The translations under genes and the position numbers were made by a program. Shown here piece by piece: positions 25,912 to 35,408 of a DNA stretch of 64,000 bases (position 1 is the stretch's first letter; the number at the start of each line of letters is the position of its first letter). The DNA comes from JAJEFO01 sp022819605 (lineage in GTDB: Bacteria; Pseudomonadota; Alphaproteobacteria; Rhodobacterales; Rhodobacteraceae). The notes under the pieces were generated by a model that was not told the origin of the DNA, did no database searches, and saw only the letters and a program-made list of their open reading frames with translations. Location: NCBI GenBank assembly GCA_965221545.1, contig OZ244901.1:806001-870000 (forward strand), given 5' to 3'.

Positions 25912-27981
25912 ATGCGCGACTCCAGATACGACATATTGTTCGAGCCCTTGGCCATTGGTCCGGTCACCGCGCCGAACAGGTTCTACCAGGTTCCCCACTG
26001 CAACGGCGGCGGATACCGGGATCCGTCCGCTGCGGCAGCAATGCGCGGGATCAAGGCCGAGGGCGGCTGGGGCGTGATCTTCACCGAGCAATGCGAAGTG
26101 CACCATACCAGCGAGATCACGCCTTTCATCGAGCTGCGCCTTTGGGAAGACAAGGACGTGCCCATGCTGGCCAGGATGGCAGGCAAGATGAAGGAACACG
26201 GCGCGCTGGCAGGCATTCAACTGGCCTACTCGGGCGTCAACGGACCGAATTTCTATTCTCGCGAGGTTCCCCTGGCGGTCTCGGCGCAGCCGATCCGGAC
26301 CTTTACCAACGACCCGCTGCAGGCGCGTGCCCTGGACAGGTCCGAGATCAAGGATTTGCGCCGCTGGTTTGTGAATGCCGCGGAGAGGTCAAGGCGCGCG
26401 GGCTTCGACTTGATCTGCCTTTATGGTGCGCATGGCTTCGGCATCTTCCAGCATTTCCTCAGCCGGGCCACCAACCATCGTAGCGACGAATACGGTGGCA
26501 GCCTGGAAAACCGCTCGCGCTTCGTGAACGAGGTCGTTGCCGACATTCGAGATGCGGTCGGGGACACCATGGGGATCACGCTGCGCGTCTCATTGGACGA
26601 AACCATCGGTGACCTGGGCTTTTCCAACGTCGAGGTTCGCGAGTTCATCGACATGAACCGAAACATGCCGGATCTGTGGGACTTGGCCCATGGAACCTGG
26701 GACGATTGCTCGGGGCCAAGCCGGTTCAAGGAAGAGGCTGCGCAGGAGGAACTGGTCAGGGGCATTCACGAGCTGACCGACAAGCCCATCGTCGGCGTCG
26801 GGCGCTTTACCTCGCCCGATGTCATGGTGCGCATGATCAATTCGGGAACGCTCGACTTCATCGGCTGCGCACGCCCCTCCATTGCCGATCCCTTCATTCC
26901 CCGAAAGATCGACGAGGGTCGGGTCGAAGACATTCGCGAGTGCATTGGCTGCAATATCTGCATCACCGGCGACATGACCATGGCAATCAGCCGCTGCACC
27001 CAGAACCCAACGTTCATGGAGGAATGGCGCAAGGGCTGGCATCCGGAGATCATGAATGAAAAGGGTCCAAGCTCGAACGTGCTGGTCGTCGGCGCCGGAC
27101 CTGCAGGGCTGGAAGCGACACGTGCCTTGGCTGAACGCGGCTATGACGTGGCCTTGGCCGAGGCAAGCACCGTCCTTGGCGGACGCGTGGCCAAGGAGCG
27201 GAAACTGCCCGGGCTTTCAGTTTGGGGCCGCGTGGCCGATTACCGTGCGTACCAGATCAGCCAGAAGTCCAATGTCGAAGTCTATTTGGACAGCAATCTG
27301 GATGCCGACGATATCCTGGAGTTCGACTTCGAACACGTCTGCATCGCGACGGGATCTCGCTGGCGCCGGGATGGTGTTGCACGGCAGCACCTCGTGCCCT
27401 TTCCGACTGATGACGCGATGCCGATCTATACTCCGGACGACCTGATGGATGGCGAATTGCCTGAAGGCCGGGTCGTGATCTACGACGACGACCACTACTA
27501 CATGGGTGGCGTTCTGGCCGAACTCTTGCAGAGCCGAGGCCGCCAAATCACGATCGTCACGCCGTCGGCCGTGTTGTCGGACTGGACCCGGAACACGCTT
27601 GAACAGCACGAGGTTCACCGCCGCCTTGCGGAAATGGGCGTGGAAATAGTGCTGAACCGAGGCGTCGTTCAGATAACCGGGTCACACGTCATCTCGGATT
27701 GCACCTTCACGGGCCAGACCCGCGACCTTGCGTGCGATGCAGTGGTCATGGTTTCATCCAGGATCGAACGAAACGAAGTCTACACGTCCCTGAAAGCGCG
27801 CGGGGCGGACTGGAGCGATGCGGGCATCAAGTCTGTCAATGTCATTGGCGATGCCGAGGCGCCCGGGCCCATCGCGTGGGCGACATATGCAGGTCACCGC
27901 TATGCTCGCGAGCTGGACGGCAAGGACATTGGCGACGCCCTGCCGTTTCGGCGCGAAGTCGCGCAACTGGCAGAGCATTGA
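25912..27981 (+). CDS. Dimethylamine/trimethylamine dehydrogenase-like iron-sulfur flavoprotein
   Basis: A 689-residue old-yellow-enzyme-type FMN domain, a 4Fe-4S site and a C-terminal FAD/ADP-binding domain (VVGAGPAGLEATRAL), as in TMADH. Cys30 in QVPHC corresponds to the residue that carries 6-S-cysteinyl-FMN. The cluster ligands are Cys344, 347, 350 and 362. The YGAH catalytic pair is Tyr171/His174. Position 60 is Gln, as in dimethylamine dehydrogenase (Tyr in TMADH), and the third aromatic-bowl Trp is Asp354. A secondary or bulkier N-methyl amine (such as dimethylglycine or N-methylproline) is therefore likelier than trimethylamine. ATG 25912 has AGAGG upstream. Confidence 0.85.
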   Translation: MRDSRYDILFEPLAIGPVTAPNRFYQVPHCNGGGYRDPSAAAAMRGIKAEGGWGVIFTEQCEVHHTSEITPFIELRLWEDKDVPMLARMAGKMKEHGALAGIQLAYSGVNGPNFYSREVPLAVSAQPIRTFTNDPLQARALDRSEIKDLRRWFVNAAERSRRAGFDLICLYGAHGFGIFQHFLSRATNHRSDEYGGSLENRSRFVNEVVADIRDAVGDTMGITLRVSLDETIGDLGFSNVEVREFIDMNRNMPDLWDLAHGTWDDCSGPSRFKEEAAQEELVRGIHELTDKPIVGVGRFTSPDVMVRMINSGTLDFIGCARPSIADPFIPRKIDEGRVEDIRECIGCNICITGDMTMAISRCTQNPTFMEEWRKGWHPEIMNEKGPSSNVLVVGAGPAGLEATRALAERGYDVALAEASTVLGGRVAKERKLPGLSVWGRVADYRAYQISQKSNVEVYLDSNLDADDILEFDFEHVCIATGSRWRRDGVARQHLVPFPTDDAMPIYTPDDLMDGELPEGRVVIYDDDHYYMGGVLAELLQSRGRQITIVTPSAVLSDWTRNTLEQHEVHRRLAEMGVEIVLNRGVVQITGSHVISDCTFTGQTRDLACDAVVMVSSRIERNEVYTSLKARGADWSDAGIKSVNVIGDAEAPGPIAWATYAGHRYARELDGKDIGDALPFRREVAQLAEH

Positions 27982-29112
27982 ATGAGCGAGGACGGATTCG
28001 CCGAAACCCTGACGGTCCTTGATCGGCTGATTTCGTTCGACACCGTCAGCGCAAACTCGAACACTGAGCTGGTCGAGTATGTCGATACCTATTTGCGGGA
28101 CCGTGGCTTCACCGTGCACCTGATGCCGGACCGGACGTGGCAAAAGGCAGGGCTTTACGCGCGCCTTGGACCTGAAGGTGACGGCATTTTGCTGTCCGCT
28201 CATGCCGATGTCGTGCCCGTGCTCGGTCAAGGCTGGTCGCGCGATCCCTTTCGCCTGACCCGCGTCGACAACCGGTTGTACGGCCGCGGAACGACGGACA
28301 TGAAGGGCTTTCTGGCCGCCATGCTGGCATTGGCGGACCGCGCAAGCAAGGCCGACCTGAAGGAGCCTCTCAAGCTGTCCGTCTCTTACGACGAGGAAGT
28401 CGGCTGCCTTGGGATTGCCCGCATGATTGACGCACTGCCGGACGTACTGGGCACGCCTCGCGCGGCCATTGTGGGCGAACCCACCGAAATGGCTGTGGCC
28501 ATCGGCCACAAGGGCAAGGTCGGGTTCAGGGCCATCGCCCATGGCGAGGCAGGGCACTCGTCCCTCGCACCGAAGCTCGAAAACGCCCTCTACGTCGCTG
28601 CGGATTTCATGGGCCGGCTGCGCGAGCTTCAAGACTGGTACGCCGAAAACGGTGCGCGTGATGCCGGCTACGACACATCCCATACCACCTTTCACGTTGG
28701 CATGATGGCGGGCGGCACGTCGCTGAACATCGTTCCGCACAGGGCGGAGATGCAGTTCGAGATCCGGTATCTTGCCGGCGATGACCCGGACGCAATTCTC
28801 AGCAGAATCAACGATTTGGCCGGCGAGAAGATCGATCTCGAACAGACCATCGCCTATCCCGGACTGGAAACGTCCCCAACAGCAGAGGTCACTCAACTGG
28901 CCTGCTCCCTGGCCGGCACGAGCATCACGACCAAGGTCGCCTTTGGCACCGAAGCAGGATTCTTCGATGGCTCGGGAATCCCAACCGTGGTTTGCGGTCC
29001 AGGCTCGATGGAAGGGCAGGGGCACAAGCCCGACGAGTTCGTGACCGTCGATCAAATGGCTGCCTGCCACGCGATGATGGATCGGATTCTAGCGACATTG
29101 ACAGGAAAGTGA
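27982..29112 (+). CDS. argE: Acetylornithine deacetylase-like M20 amidohydrolase
   Basis: A 376-residue di-zinc M20 enzyme starting directly after the demethylase stop. All metal and catalytic motifs are intact: SAHADVVP, GRGTTDMKG, DEEVGCLG, GEPTEM and GHKPDEF. It resembles alphaproteobacterial ArgE, which deacetylates N-acetylornithine. In this setting it could instead deacylate an intermediate of the amine pathway. The symbol is by similarity only. Confidence 0.78.
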   Translation: MSEDGFAETLTVLDRLISFDTVSANSNTELVEYVDTYLRDRGFTVHLMPDRTWQKAGLYARLGPEGDGILLSAHADVVPVLGQGWSRDPFRLTRVDNRLYGRGTTDMKGFLAAMLALADRASKADLKEPLKLSVSYDEEVGCLGIARMIDALPDVLGTPRAAIVGEPTEMAVAIGHKGKVGFRAIAHGEAGHSSLAPKLENALYVAADFMGRLRELQDWYAENGARDAGYDTSHTTFHVGMMAGGTSLNIVPHRAEMQFEIRYLAGDDPDAILSRINDLAGEKIDLEQTIAYPGLETSPTAEVTQLACSLAGTSITTKVAFGTEAGFFDGSGIPTVVCGPGSMEGQGHKPDEFVTVDQMAACHAMMDRILATLTGK

Positions 29113-29219
29113 CGGCTCGATCGACTGACCCTTTCGGGGGACTGCAAAGGTGAATTGATCGTTGCTAGGGTTTGCTTGAATCGGCAGACTTCGAGTGTTG
29201 CTAAGCAAAGGGACGAGGA

Positions 29220-30302
29220 ATGCCGGACACACGGAACGCAATCGATGTGCGCAATGCCGTGAAGCGCTACGGGAGTTTCACCGCGCTTCAGTCCATCACG
29301 CTCTCGATTCGGGACAACGAGTTCTTTACGCTGCTTGGCCCGTCGGGTTGCGGCAAGACCACATTGCTGAGGATGATCGCAGGGTTCGAAGACGTGACGG
29401 AGGGAGAGATTTTCCTGTTCGGCGAAGAGATTGAGAACCTCCCGCCGCATCAGAGGCCCGTGAACACCGTGTTCCAGAACTATGCGCTGTTCCCGCACAT
29501 GACGATCGAGGAAAACGTCATGTTCGGGCTGGAAATGAGGGGCAGCTCGAGAGACGCCGCCCGAAAGAAGGCGGGTGAAATGCTGGAGCTGGTTCAATTG
29601 ACCCCGTTTTCGGCGCGGAAGCCGGCCCAGCTTTCTGGCGGCCAGCAGCAGCGCGTGGCCCTCGCCCGCGCTCTGGCACCCCAACCGAAGGTCTTGTTGC
29701 TGGACGAACCACTTTCTGCGCTGGACCTGAAGCTGCGGCAGGCCATGCGGTCCGAACTGAAATCGATCCAGCGAGAGACCGGGATCACCTTCACCTTCGT
29801 GACCCATGACCAGGAGGAGGCCCTGACGATGTCCGACCGCATCGCGGTCATGTCGGCGGGACGTCTTCAGCAACTAGGCGAAGCGCGCGACATCTACGAA
29901 CGACCCGTGAACCGCTTTGTCGCCGACTTCATTGGCGAGACCAATCTCCTTGATGCCCGCCTTGAAGCGGTTGACGCCTCGGTCGCGACGTGCCGCCTTG
30001 GCAACGGCTTGACGCTGGAATGCGATGCCATCGGCAACGCCCGTCCTGGGGCAGATGTCCACATTTCCATCCGTCCCGAGCGCATGACGCTTGCCGCGGC
30101 CAACGGCGATCCGTGGCGCGGCACAGTCAAGGAGAACATCTTCGTCGGCACTGACGTGCAGACCGTTGTCCAGCTTCAGGGCGGCATTGCGTTGACCGTG
30201 CGCACCCAGAATTCCGCCGCAGGCGTGGCGACGATCTTTGATCCCGGCACAGAAGTCGCGATCACGGTGGAAGCCGGTGCCGCCAGGATGCTGGAAGACT
30301 GA
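29220..30302 (+). CDS. Polyamine-type ABC transporter ATPase (PotA-like)
   Basis: A 360-residue ABC ATPase with GPSGCGKTTLLR, LSGGQQQRVALARAL, LLLDEPLSALD and a switch His in VTHDQEEAL. A C-terminal TOBE/OB domain (ISIRPERM) follows, typical of PotA. It is the first gene of a complete four-gene spermidine/putrescine-type import system. AGGGACGAGGA precedes the ATG. Confidence 0.88.
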   Translation: MPDTRNAIDVRNAVKRYGSFTALQSITLSIRDNEFFTLLGPSGCGKTTLLRMIAGFEDVTEGEIFLFGEEIENLPPHQRPVNTVFQNYALFPHMTIEENVMFGLEMRGSSRDAARKKAGEMLELVQLTPFSARKPAQLSGGQQQRVALARALAPQPKVLLLDEPLSALDLKLRQAMRSELKSIQRETGITFTFVTHDQEEALTMSDRIAVMSAGRLQQLGEARDIYERPVNRFVADFIGETNLLDARLEAVDASVATCRLGNGLTLECDAIGNARPGADVHISIRPERMTLAAANGDPWRGTVKENIFVGTDVQTVVQLQGGIALTVRTQNSAAGVATIFDPGTEVAITVEAGAARMLED

Positions 30303-31234
30303 TGGCGGGCGCTGCTGCAACCGGTGGCTCTGCCCGCAGCGACACTTACGCCAGTGCGCGGAACTGGCTCTTGCTGCCTTCCTGGGCGGTTCTCTGCATC
30401 TTCGTCTTGGCGCCTGTCGCGATGATGCTGGTCTATTCCTTCCTGACAAAGGAATTCCGCGGTGGCGTCATATGGGAGTTCACGCTTGCTGCCTATGACC
30501 AGTTTTTCTTCGATCGCGGGCTCTTTGGCGACGAACCGGCAAGGATCGATTGGACCTACATCCTGATCTTCTGGCGCTCGATCTGGCAGGCGGGCCTTGC
30601 CACCTTGCTGGCCCTGTTGATCGGCTTCCCGACCGCCTATTTCATCGCCACGCGGCCCGCGCAGACACGCACCGTCTGGGTGTTCCTGATCACGATTCCC
30701 TATTGGGTGAACCTGCTGATTCGCACGGTTTCGATGAAGTTTCTTCTTCGCGATCAGGGTCCGCTGAACGACTTTCTGCTCGCGACCGGTCTCATCGACG
30801 ACCCGATCCGCATCATCAACACCAATGCTGCCGTCCAGATCGGCCTCTTCTACAGTTACCTGCCCTTCATGGTCTTGCCGATCTATGCCAGCGTCGAGCG
30901 ATACAACTTCGCCCTGAGCGAAGCCGCCGCCGACCTTTACGCCAGCAAGTGGACGACCTTGCGACGGATCGTGATCCCCAGCGTGCGCCCGGGCATCATC
31001 GCGGGCTGCATTCTGGTCTTCGTGCCCTCGCTTGGCGCATTCCTGGCGCCCGACCTGCTGGGTGGGGCGAAGAACTTCATGATCGGCTCGCTGATCGAGG
31101 AACAATTCAAGGGCAATGCGGGCAACTGGCCGTTCGGGGCCGCCGCTTCGATGATCCTTCTGACGCTGGTCCTTGTCATCCTGATGTTCCTTGCCCGCCA
31201 GCAGGCAAGGGCCGACCGGGAGCCAACGTCATGA
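30302..31234 (+). CDS. Polyamine-type ABC permease (PotB-like)
   Basis: A 310-residue permease with six or so membrane segments and the coupling loop SEAAADLYASKWTTLRRIVIPSVRPG. NLLIRTVSMKFLLRD and GPLNDFLL are PotB-like. It overlaps the ATPase stop by one base and the next permease by four (ATGA). Confidence 0.88.
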   Translation: MAGAAATGGSARSDTYASARNWLLLPSWAVLCIFVLAPVAMMLVYSFLTKEFRGGVIWEFTLAAYDQFFFDRGLFGDEPARIDWTYILIFWRSIWQAGLATLLALLIGFPTAYFIATRPAQTRTVWVFLITIPYWVNLLIRTVSMKFLLRDQGPLNDFLLATGLIDDPIRIINTNAAVQIGLFYSYLPFMVLPIYASVERYNFALSEAAADLYASKWTTLRRIVIPSVRPGIIAGCILVFVPSLGAFLAPDLLGGAKNFMIGSLIEEQFKGNAGNWPFGAAASMILLTLVLVILMFLARQQARADREPTS

Positions 31235-32037
31235 ACTCTCGCGGCGATGTCCGAACCTATTCCGGGTTCAGGGCCATGACGATGCTGTGCCTCTTCGTGC
31301 TATATGCCCCGTTGATCATCGTGACGATCTACTCGTTCAACGCATCGCGCTCGATCACCGTTTGGGAAGGGCTGTCGCTGCAATGGTACGCGGATGTCTT
31401 TTGGGGGCCCGAGTCGGGCAAGTTCAAGCAGGCAGCCATAAACTCATTCACGATCGCCTTGATCGCCGCCACCATGTCGACGGCCATTGCCACGTCCGCG
31501 GCAACGGCAATCGTGCGCGGTGGCCGGTTTCGGCTGCGCATGGCGTCGCTCGGTTTGATTTCTCTGCCATTGATGGTGCCGGAGATCGTGACGGCGGTTG
31601 CCACGTTGATCTTCTTCAACTCCATCGGGTTCACGCGAGGATATCTGACCATCCTGGCGGCCCACATCGCCTTCTGCATCCCCTTTGCCTACCTTCCGAT
31701 ACAGGCGCGGATGCAGGGGATCGAGGATACCTTTGAACAAGCTGCGCAGGATCTTTACGCGACCAAGGCCCAGGCCTTCCGGCGTGTCCTGCTGCCGATG
31801 ATGATGCCCGGCATCATCGCCGGCTTTCTGCTGGCCTTCATCGTGAGCCTCGACGATTTCATCATCACCAATTTCGTCAAGGGTGCAGGTGTCGAGACGC
31901 TGCCCACGGCGATCTTTGGGTCGGTGAAACAAGGGATCAAGCCGAACATCATGGCGATCTCGACCATGCTGCTTGTCGTGTCCATTGCAATGGTCACCAT
32001 CAGCTACATAGTAGGCAAGAATGACAATTCAACTTAA
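31231..32037 (+). CDS. Polyamine-type ABC permease (PotC-like)
   Basis: A 268-residue permease. It has the EAA loop FEQAAQDLYATKAQAFRRVL followed by MMMPGIIAGFLLAFIVSLDDF, and the PotC signature near FIITNFVKG. The ATG at 31231 overlaps the PotB stop. Together they form the heterodimeric channel. Confidence 0.88.
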   Translation: MNSRGDVRTYSGFRAMTMLCLFVLYAPLIIVTIYSFNASRSITVWEGLSLQWYADVFWGPESGKFKQAAINSFTIALIAATMSTAIATSAATAIVRGGRFRLRMASLGLISLPLMVPEIVTAVATLIFFNSIGFTRGYLTILAAHIAFCIPFAYLPIQARMQGIEDTFEQAAQDLYATKAQAFRRVLLPMMMPGIIAGFLLAFIVSLDDFIITNFVKGAGVETLPTAIFGSVKQGIKPNIMAISTMLLVVSIAMVTISYIVGKNDNST

Positions 32038-32047
32038 GGAGAACGAC

Positions 32048-33085
32048 ATGCATATCTTCGCAAAGACAGCCGCAACGGCAGTTGCGCTCACCCTTGGGGC
32101 CACGTCGGTCAGTGCCGAGGGCAAGATCGTCATCTACCACTGGTTCGAATACATCCCGCAGGAGCTTCTGGACAAGTTCACGTCCGAGACGGGCATCGAG
32201 GTGACCATGGACACCTACGATTCCAACGAAGCGATGCTGGCCTCCCTGAAAGCGGGCGGCATGGGCACCTATGACGTCGCGGTTCCCGGCGACTACATGG
32301 TGTCGATCATGATCGGCGAAGGGATGCTGGACGAGATCGGCGACGGCGAACTGAAGAACAAGGGCAACATTGCGCCGGAATGGGCAGATCCAAGCTTTGA
32401 TCCGGGCTGGATGCATTCAATTCCGTACCAGTGGGGATCGACAAGCTTCATGGTGGATACGGCGGTCTACGACGGGAACATCGACACAACGGACATCTTG
32501 TTCAATCCGCCAGCAGAGCTCTCCGGCAAGATCAACATGCTGGACAGCCAGGGCGAGGTTCTGGCCATGGCGGCGCTGCATCTGGGCATCCCGCAGTGCA
32601 GCTCGGACCGCGAGCAGCTGAAGGCGTTGAACGACATGCTGCAGAACGCAAAGGCCCATTGGGCATCTTTCAATTCGGACACCGCGAAAGAGGTTCTGGT
32701 TTCGGGTGACGCCGCGGTTGGTCAGATCTACGACGGTTTCGGCGCCAAGGCCCGGGCCGAGAGAGGAAGCCTGAAATACGCCTTCCCGACCCAAGGCTAC
32801 GTGGCATGGATGGACAACGTCGTCCTCTTGAAGGACGCGCCGAATCGGGACAGCGCGATCGCCTTCATGGACTTCTTGTTGATGCCCGAGAACATTGCGG
32901 CCGTGTCGAACTATGCCCGCTATGGCTCGGGACTTTCGGGCGTGGGCGAATATCTCGATCCCGAGCTCGCGACCCTGCCGGAATCGAACCCTCCGGCCAC
33001 AGCGGGGCCGGCGGTGTTCATCGAGGTCTGCGACGAAGCCACACAGGCCGTCTATGACCAGATCTGGACGAACGTGAAGAAGTAA
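32048..33085 (+). CDS. Polyamine-type periplasmic binding protein (PotD/PotF-like)
   Basis: A 345-residue periplasmic binding protein. A signal peptide (FAKTAATAVALTLGATSVSA) precedes EGKIVIYHWFEYIPQELLD, the PotD/PotF opening. GVPGDYM-like and WGSTSFMVD segments line the usual binding cleft. AAGGAG lies 7 nt before the ATG at 32048. A decayed copy of its 3' third lies at about 50569-50922. The ligand may be a polyamine or another cationic amine used by the upstream demethylase cluster. Confidence 0.86.
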   Translation: MHIFAKTAATAVALTLGATSVSAEGKIVIYHWFEYIPQELLDKFTSETGIEVTMDTYDSNEAMLASLKAGGMGTYDVAVPGDYMVSIMIGEGMLDEIGDGELKNKGNIAPEWADPSFDPGWMHSIPYQWGSTSFMVDTAVYDGNIDTTDILFNPPAELSGKINMLDSQGEVLAMAALHLGIPQCSSDREQLKALNDMLQNAKAHWASFNSDTAKEVLVSGDAAVGQIYDGFGAKARAERGSLKYAFPTQGYVAWMDNVVLLKDAPNRDSAIAFMDFLLMPENIAAVSNYARYGSGLSGVGEYLDPELATLPESNPPATAGPAVFIEVCDEATQAVYDQIWTNVKK

Positions 33086-33091
33086 GTCGAC

Positions 33092-33118
33092 CGGGGCCGC
33101 GCTTCCGGCGCGGCCCCG
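33092..33118 (+). terminator. GC-rich hairpin after the polyamine transport operon
   Basis: An 11-bp perfect stem (CGGGGCCGCGC paired with GCGCGGCCCCG) with a 5-nt loop lies 7 nt after the binding-protein stop. No U-tract follows, so it may act with Rho or protect the mRNA end. It lies between convergent operons. Confidence 0.6.
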
Positions 33119-33246
33119 ATTGCAACAGGACCAGCCGTTGCAACAGCGTGGCCGTCGGCAGTCTTCGGCCAAGGCACAAGCACGTCGGCCTTCTGAGAAA
33201 GCGAAGCGTGTGGCGTTCCCGTTCTGCAGCGGCGCTCTGCTTGGTC

Positions 33247-34173
33247 CTACCCGATGGCCTTGAGCCGCAGCTCCTGTCGCGAAACCAATCGGTCAACTTC
33301 CGCCACTGCCTCCGCAGAAAGCCCCCGGCCCGGGGGGCGGATCATCGGTGACGCAATTACGCCCCGCCTCGCGAGCACATGCTTCCGCACCGCGAGCCCG
33401 ACTCCGGGTTGCTGTTCATACCGAATTAGCGGCAGATAGGCGTCAAAGATGTCCTGGGCCTGGGCCATGTCACCTTGTGCCACGAGAGCTGTCACGGTCA
33501 CCATCATCTCGGGATAGCCGAAGCCGGTCATTGCGCCATCGGCGCCGCGCGCCAGTTCCTCGGGCAGAAACACCCCGCCATTGCCGCACAAAATGGAAAT
33601 CCGGCGCTGTCCACGGCTTTCCGCCTTTCGGATTGCGGTGATTTTCGCCAAGCCCGGCCAGTCTTCGTGCTTCAGCATCACCATTTCCGGGATATCCGCA
33701 ACGATCTGGCCGATGACCTCTGGCGCGACATGGACGTTTGTGGCCAACGGGAAGTCCTGCAATACGATCGGTACGCCGTCGCCCAGGGCCCGCGCGACAT
33801 CGTGATAATACCCGACAATCTGGCTGTCGGTCTTGAGCGTGCCGGGCGGCGCAACCATGATCCCTGCAGCGCCCAGATCCATCGAAGCCTTTCCAAGCTC
33901 GCCGATGGCTGCCAGTCCCGGCGCCGAGCATCCCACGATCACGGGCCTGTTTCCGGCACGGGCAATCGCGCGTGCCGAAACCTCATGGGATTCAGCCATC
34001 GCGAGTTTCGGCGCTTCTCCCATCATCCCCAGAATGGTGATCCCGTCCGCGCCCTTGTTGAAATAGAAATCTATGGCGCGGTCGAGGCTCTCGAAGTCAA
34101 TCGCACCGTCATCGGCGAAGGGCGTCGCCGAAATGACAAAGACTCCCTTGGCGTCGGATTCAAGCAGTGGCAT
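33247..34173 (-). CDS. DapA/NanA-family lyase, atypical active site
   Basis: A 308-residue class-I aldolase-fold protein of the dihydrodipicolinate synthase/N-acetylneuraminate lyase family. The Schiff-base lysine is Lys168 in VMLKHED. The Thr-Thr pair of true DapA (GTTGE) is GMMGE here, and the catalytic-Tyr stretch reads VLQDFP, so it is unlikely to make dihydrodipicolinate. GAGAGGAA precedes the ATG. It is the last gene of the long leftward operon and probably cleaves or forms a 2-oxo acid product of that pathway. Confidence 0.78.
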   Translation of the reverse strand: MPLLESDAKGVFVISATPFADDGAIDFESLDRAIDFYFNKGADGITILGMMGEAPKLAMAESHEVSARAIARAGNRPVIVGCSAPGLAAIGELGKASMDLGAAGIMVAPPGTLKTDSQIVGYYHDVARALGDGVPIVLQDFPLATNVHVAPEVIGQIVADIPEMVMLKHEDWPGLAKITAIRKAESRGQRRISILCGNGGVFLPEELARGADGAMTGFGYPEMMVTVTALVAQGDMAQAQDIFDAYLPLIRYEQQPGVGLAVRKHVLARRGVIASPMIRPPGRGLSAEAVAEVDRLVSRQELRLKAIG

Positions 34174-34196
34174 CGCGATTCCTCTCCAGTTCGCAC

Positions 34197-35408
34197 TTAC
34201 CGTCGGAACAACTCGGTGGGCAGGGTGCTGAACAGCTCTACCGGGCCGTCTTCGCGGATCGCGAATGTCTGGCCGATTCCCGCCATGACGCCTGTTCGCG
34301 TATCCGGAATCATGATGTGCACGAAGAACACCATGCCAGGTTCCATGACCAGCGGATTTCCGCTGTAGATCATTGGCGGCACGTCCATCCAGGTGGGTCT
34401 GAACGTGCAGCCCAGCGCGTAGCCGCATGCAGCAAAGCGCTCAGTGGCGAATCCGGCCGCGTCCAGCACCTTGCGGTGAATGTCGTCCAGAGTGCCAAGC
34501 GCTGCACCGGGGCGGGCCGCGTCTCTGATCTGATCGAGCGCATCCGCAGCCACGGTCATCATCCCGGCTTGCCGCGGATCGGGTCTTCCCACGGCCACGG
34601 TGGATTCGACGCAGACGTGATAACGGCAATAGGATCCGGCCAGTTCGATCATTACCTGATCGTCGTCTTCGATCCGGCGCGGCCCGCCGATGCCGCGCCC
34701 GAAGAGAGCACGCGGTCCGGTGTTGACCAAAGGGCCTCCCGAGGGAACGTCGCCTCCTTGCAGCATTGCCGTGAGCGCCGCTGCGCTCAGCTCGCTTTCC
34801 GTGGCGCCCGGAACGGCGGCCTCGACCGCTGCGAGAACCGCCGCGTCGGCCAGCCGTCCGGCCTCGCGCACCATGGCAAGCTCGGCCTCGGACTTGACCA
34901 GCCGCTGGCGGCGCACGATATCTGAGGCATCTTCCAGTTTGCAGAATTCGCCCAGCGCGGCCTCGATCAGCCTGCCATTGGCGGCCGTCAGCCCGTAAGT
35001 CGCATATTCAATCCCGACACGTGCGTCTCGCAGGCCAAGCTCTTGCAGGATCGCCCGCAAGTCCTCTGCCGGGTTGGCATCCTCGGCGTTGAGCCAGATG
35101 CGGACGTCATCGTAGAGCGAGGCAGTTTCGGCCTGGCGCAGATCCGGGCGCCGGGTCAGCAGGACGGTGGGTCGGTCGTCGGCCGTGATTACGCCAGCCT
35201 GGAAGAAGACGTAACCTGAGGTGTCGTAGCCGGTGAGGTAGTAGTGGCTCTCCTGGGCGAAGACGAGCAGCGCATCGAGCCCCCTGCTGTTCAGTTCAGC
35301 ACGCGTGGCCGCTAGGCGGGCGGCGTGCTCTTGCGGAGGAAAGCGCAGCGACACGGTGCGGCCGCCTGCGGTCATTGCCGCGATCTCCTGAAATGCCTCG
35401 CCCGTCAT
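34197..35408 (-). CDS. Creatinase/ectoine-hydrolase-like M24 hydrolase (copy a)
   Basis: A 403-residue pita-bread-fold protein with a creatinase N-domain (LVFAQESHYYLTGYDTSGY) and an M24 C-domain. All five positions that bind metal in M24 peptidases are changed: Asp to Glu in VMIELAG, Asp to Cys in YHVCVES, His to Tyr in GYALG, and the two Glu to His (FFVHIM) and Gln (GIGQT). A Glu in CVES aligns with the creatinase catalytic Glu. It therefore looks like a metal-free small-molecule hydrolase, as creatinase and ectoine hydrolase are. The ATG overlaps the M20 stop. Confidence 0.8.
   Translation of the reverse strand: MTGEAFQEIAAMTAGGRTVSLRFPPQEHAARLAATRAELNSRGLDALLVFAQESHYYLTGYDTSGYVFFQAGVITADDRPTVLLTRRPDLRQAETASLYDDVRIWLNAEDANPAEDLRAILQELGLRDARVGIEYATYGLTAANGRLIEAALGEFCKLEDASDIVRRQRLVKSEAELAMVREAGRLADAAVLAAVEAAVPGATESELSAAALTAMLQGGDVPSGGPLVNTGPRALFGRGIGGPRRIEDDDQVMIELAGSYCRYHVCVESTVAVGRPDPRQAGMMTVAADALDQIRDAARPGAALGTLDDIHRKVLDAAGFATERFAACGYALGCTFRPTWMDVPPMIYSGNPLVMEPGMVFFVHIMIPDTRTGVMAGIGQTFAIREDGPVELFSTLPTELFRR

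Noticed and set aside
33120..33145. Direct repeat TTGCAACAG twice after the polyamine operon terminator
   Set aside because: Only two short copies; no array or further structure, so likely chance.
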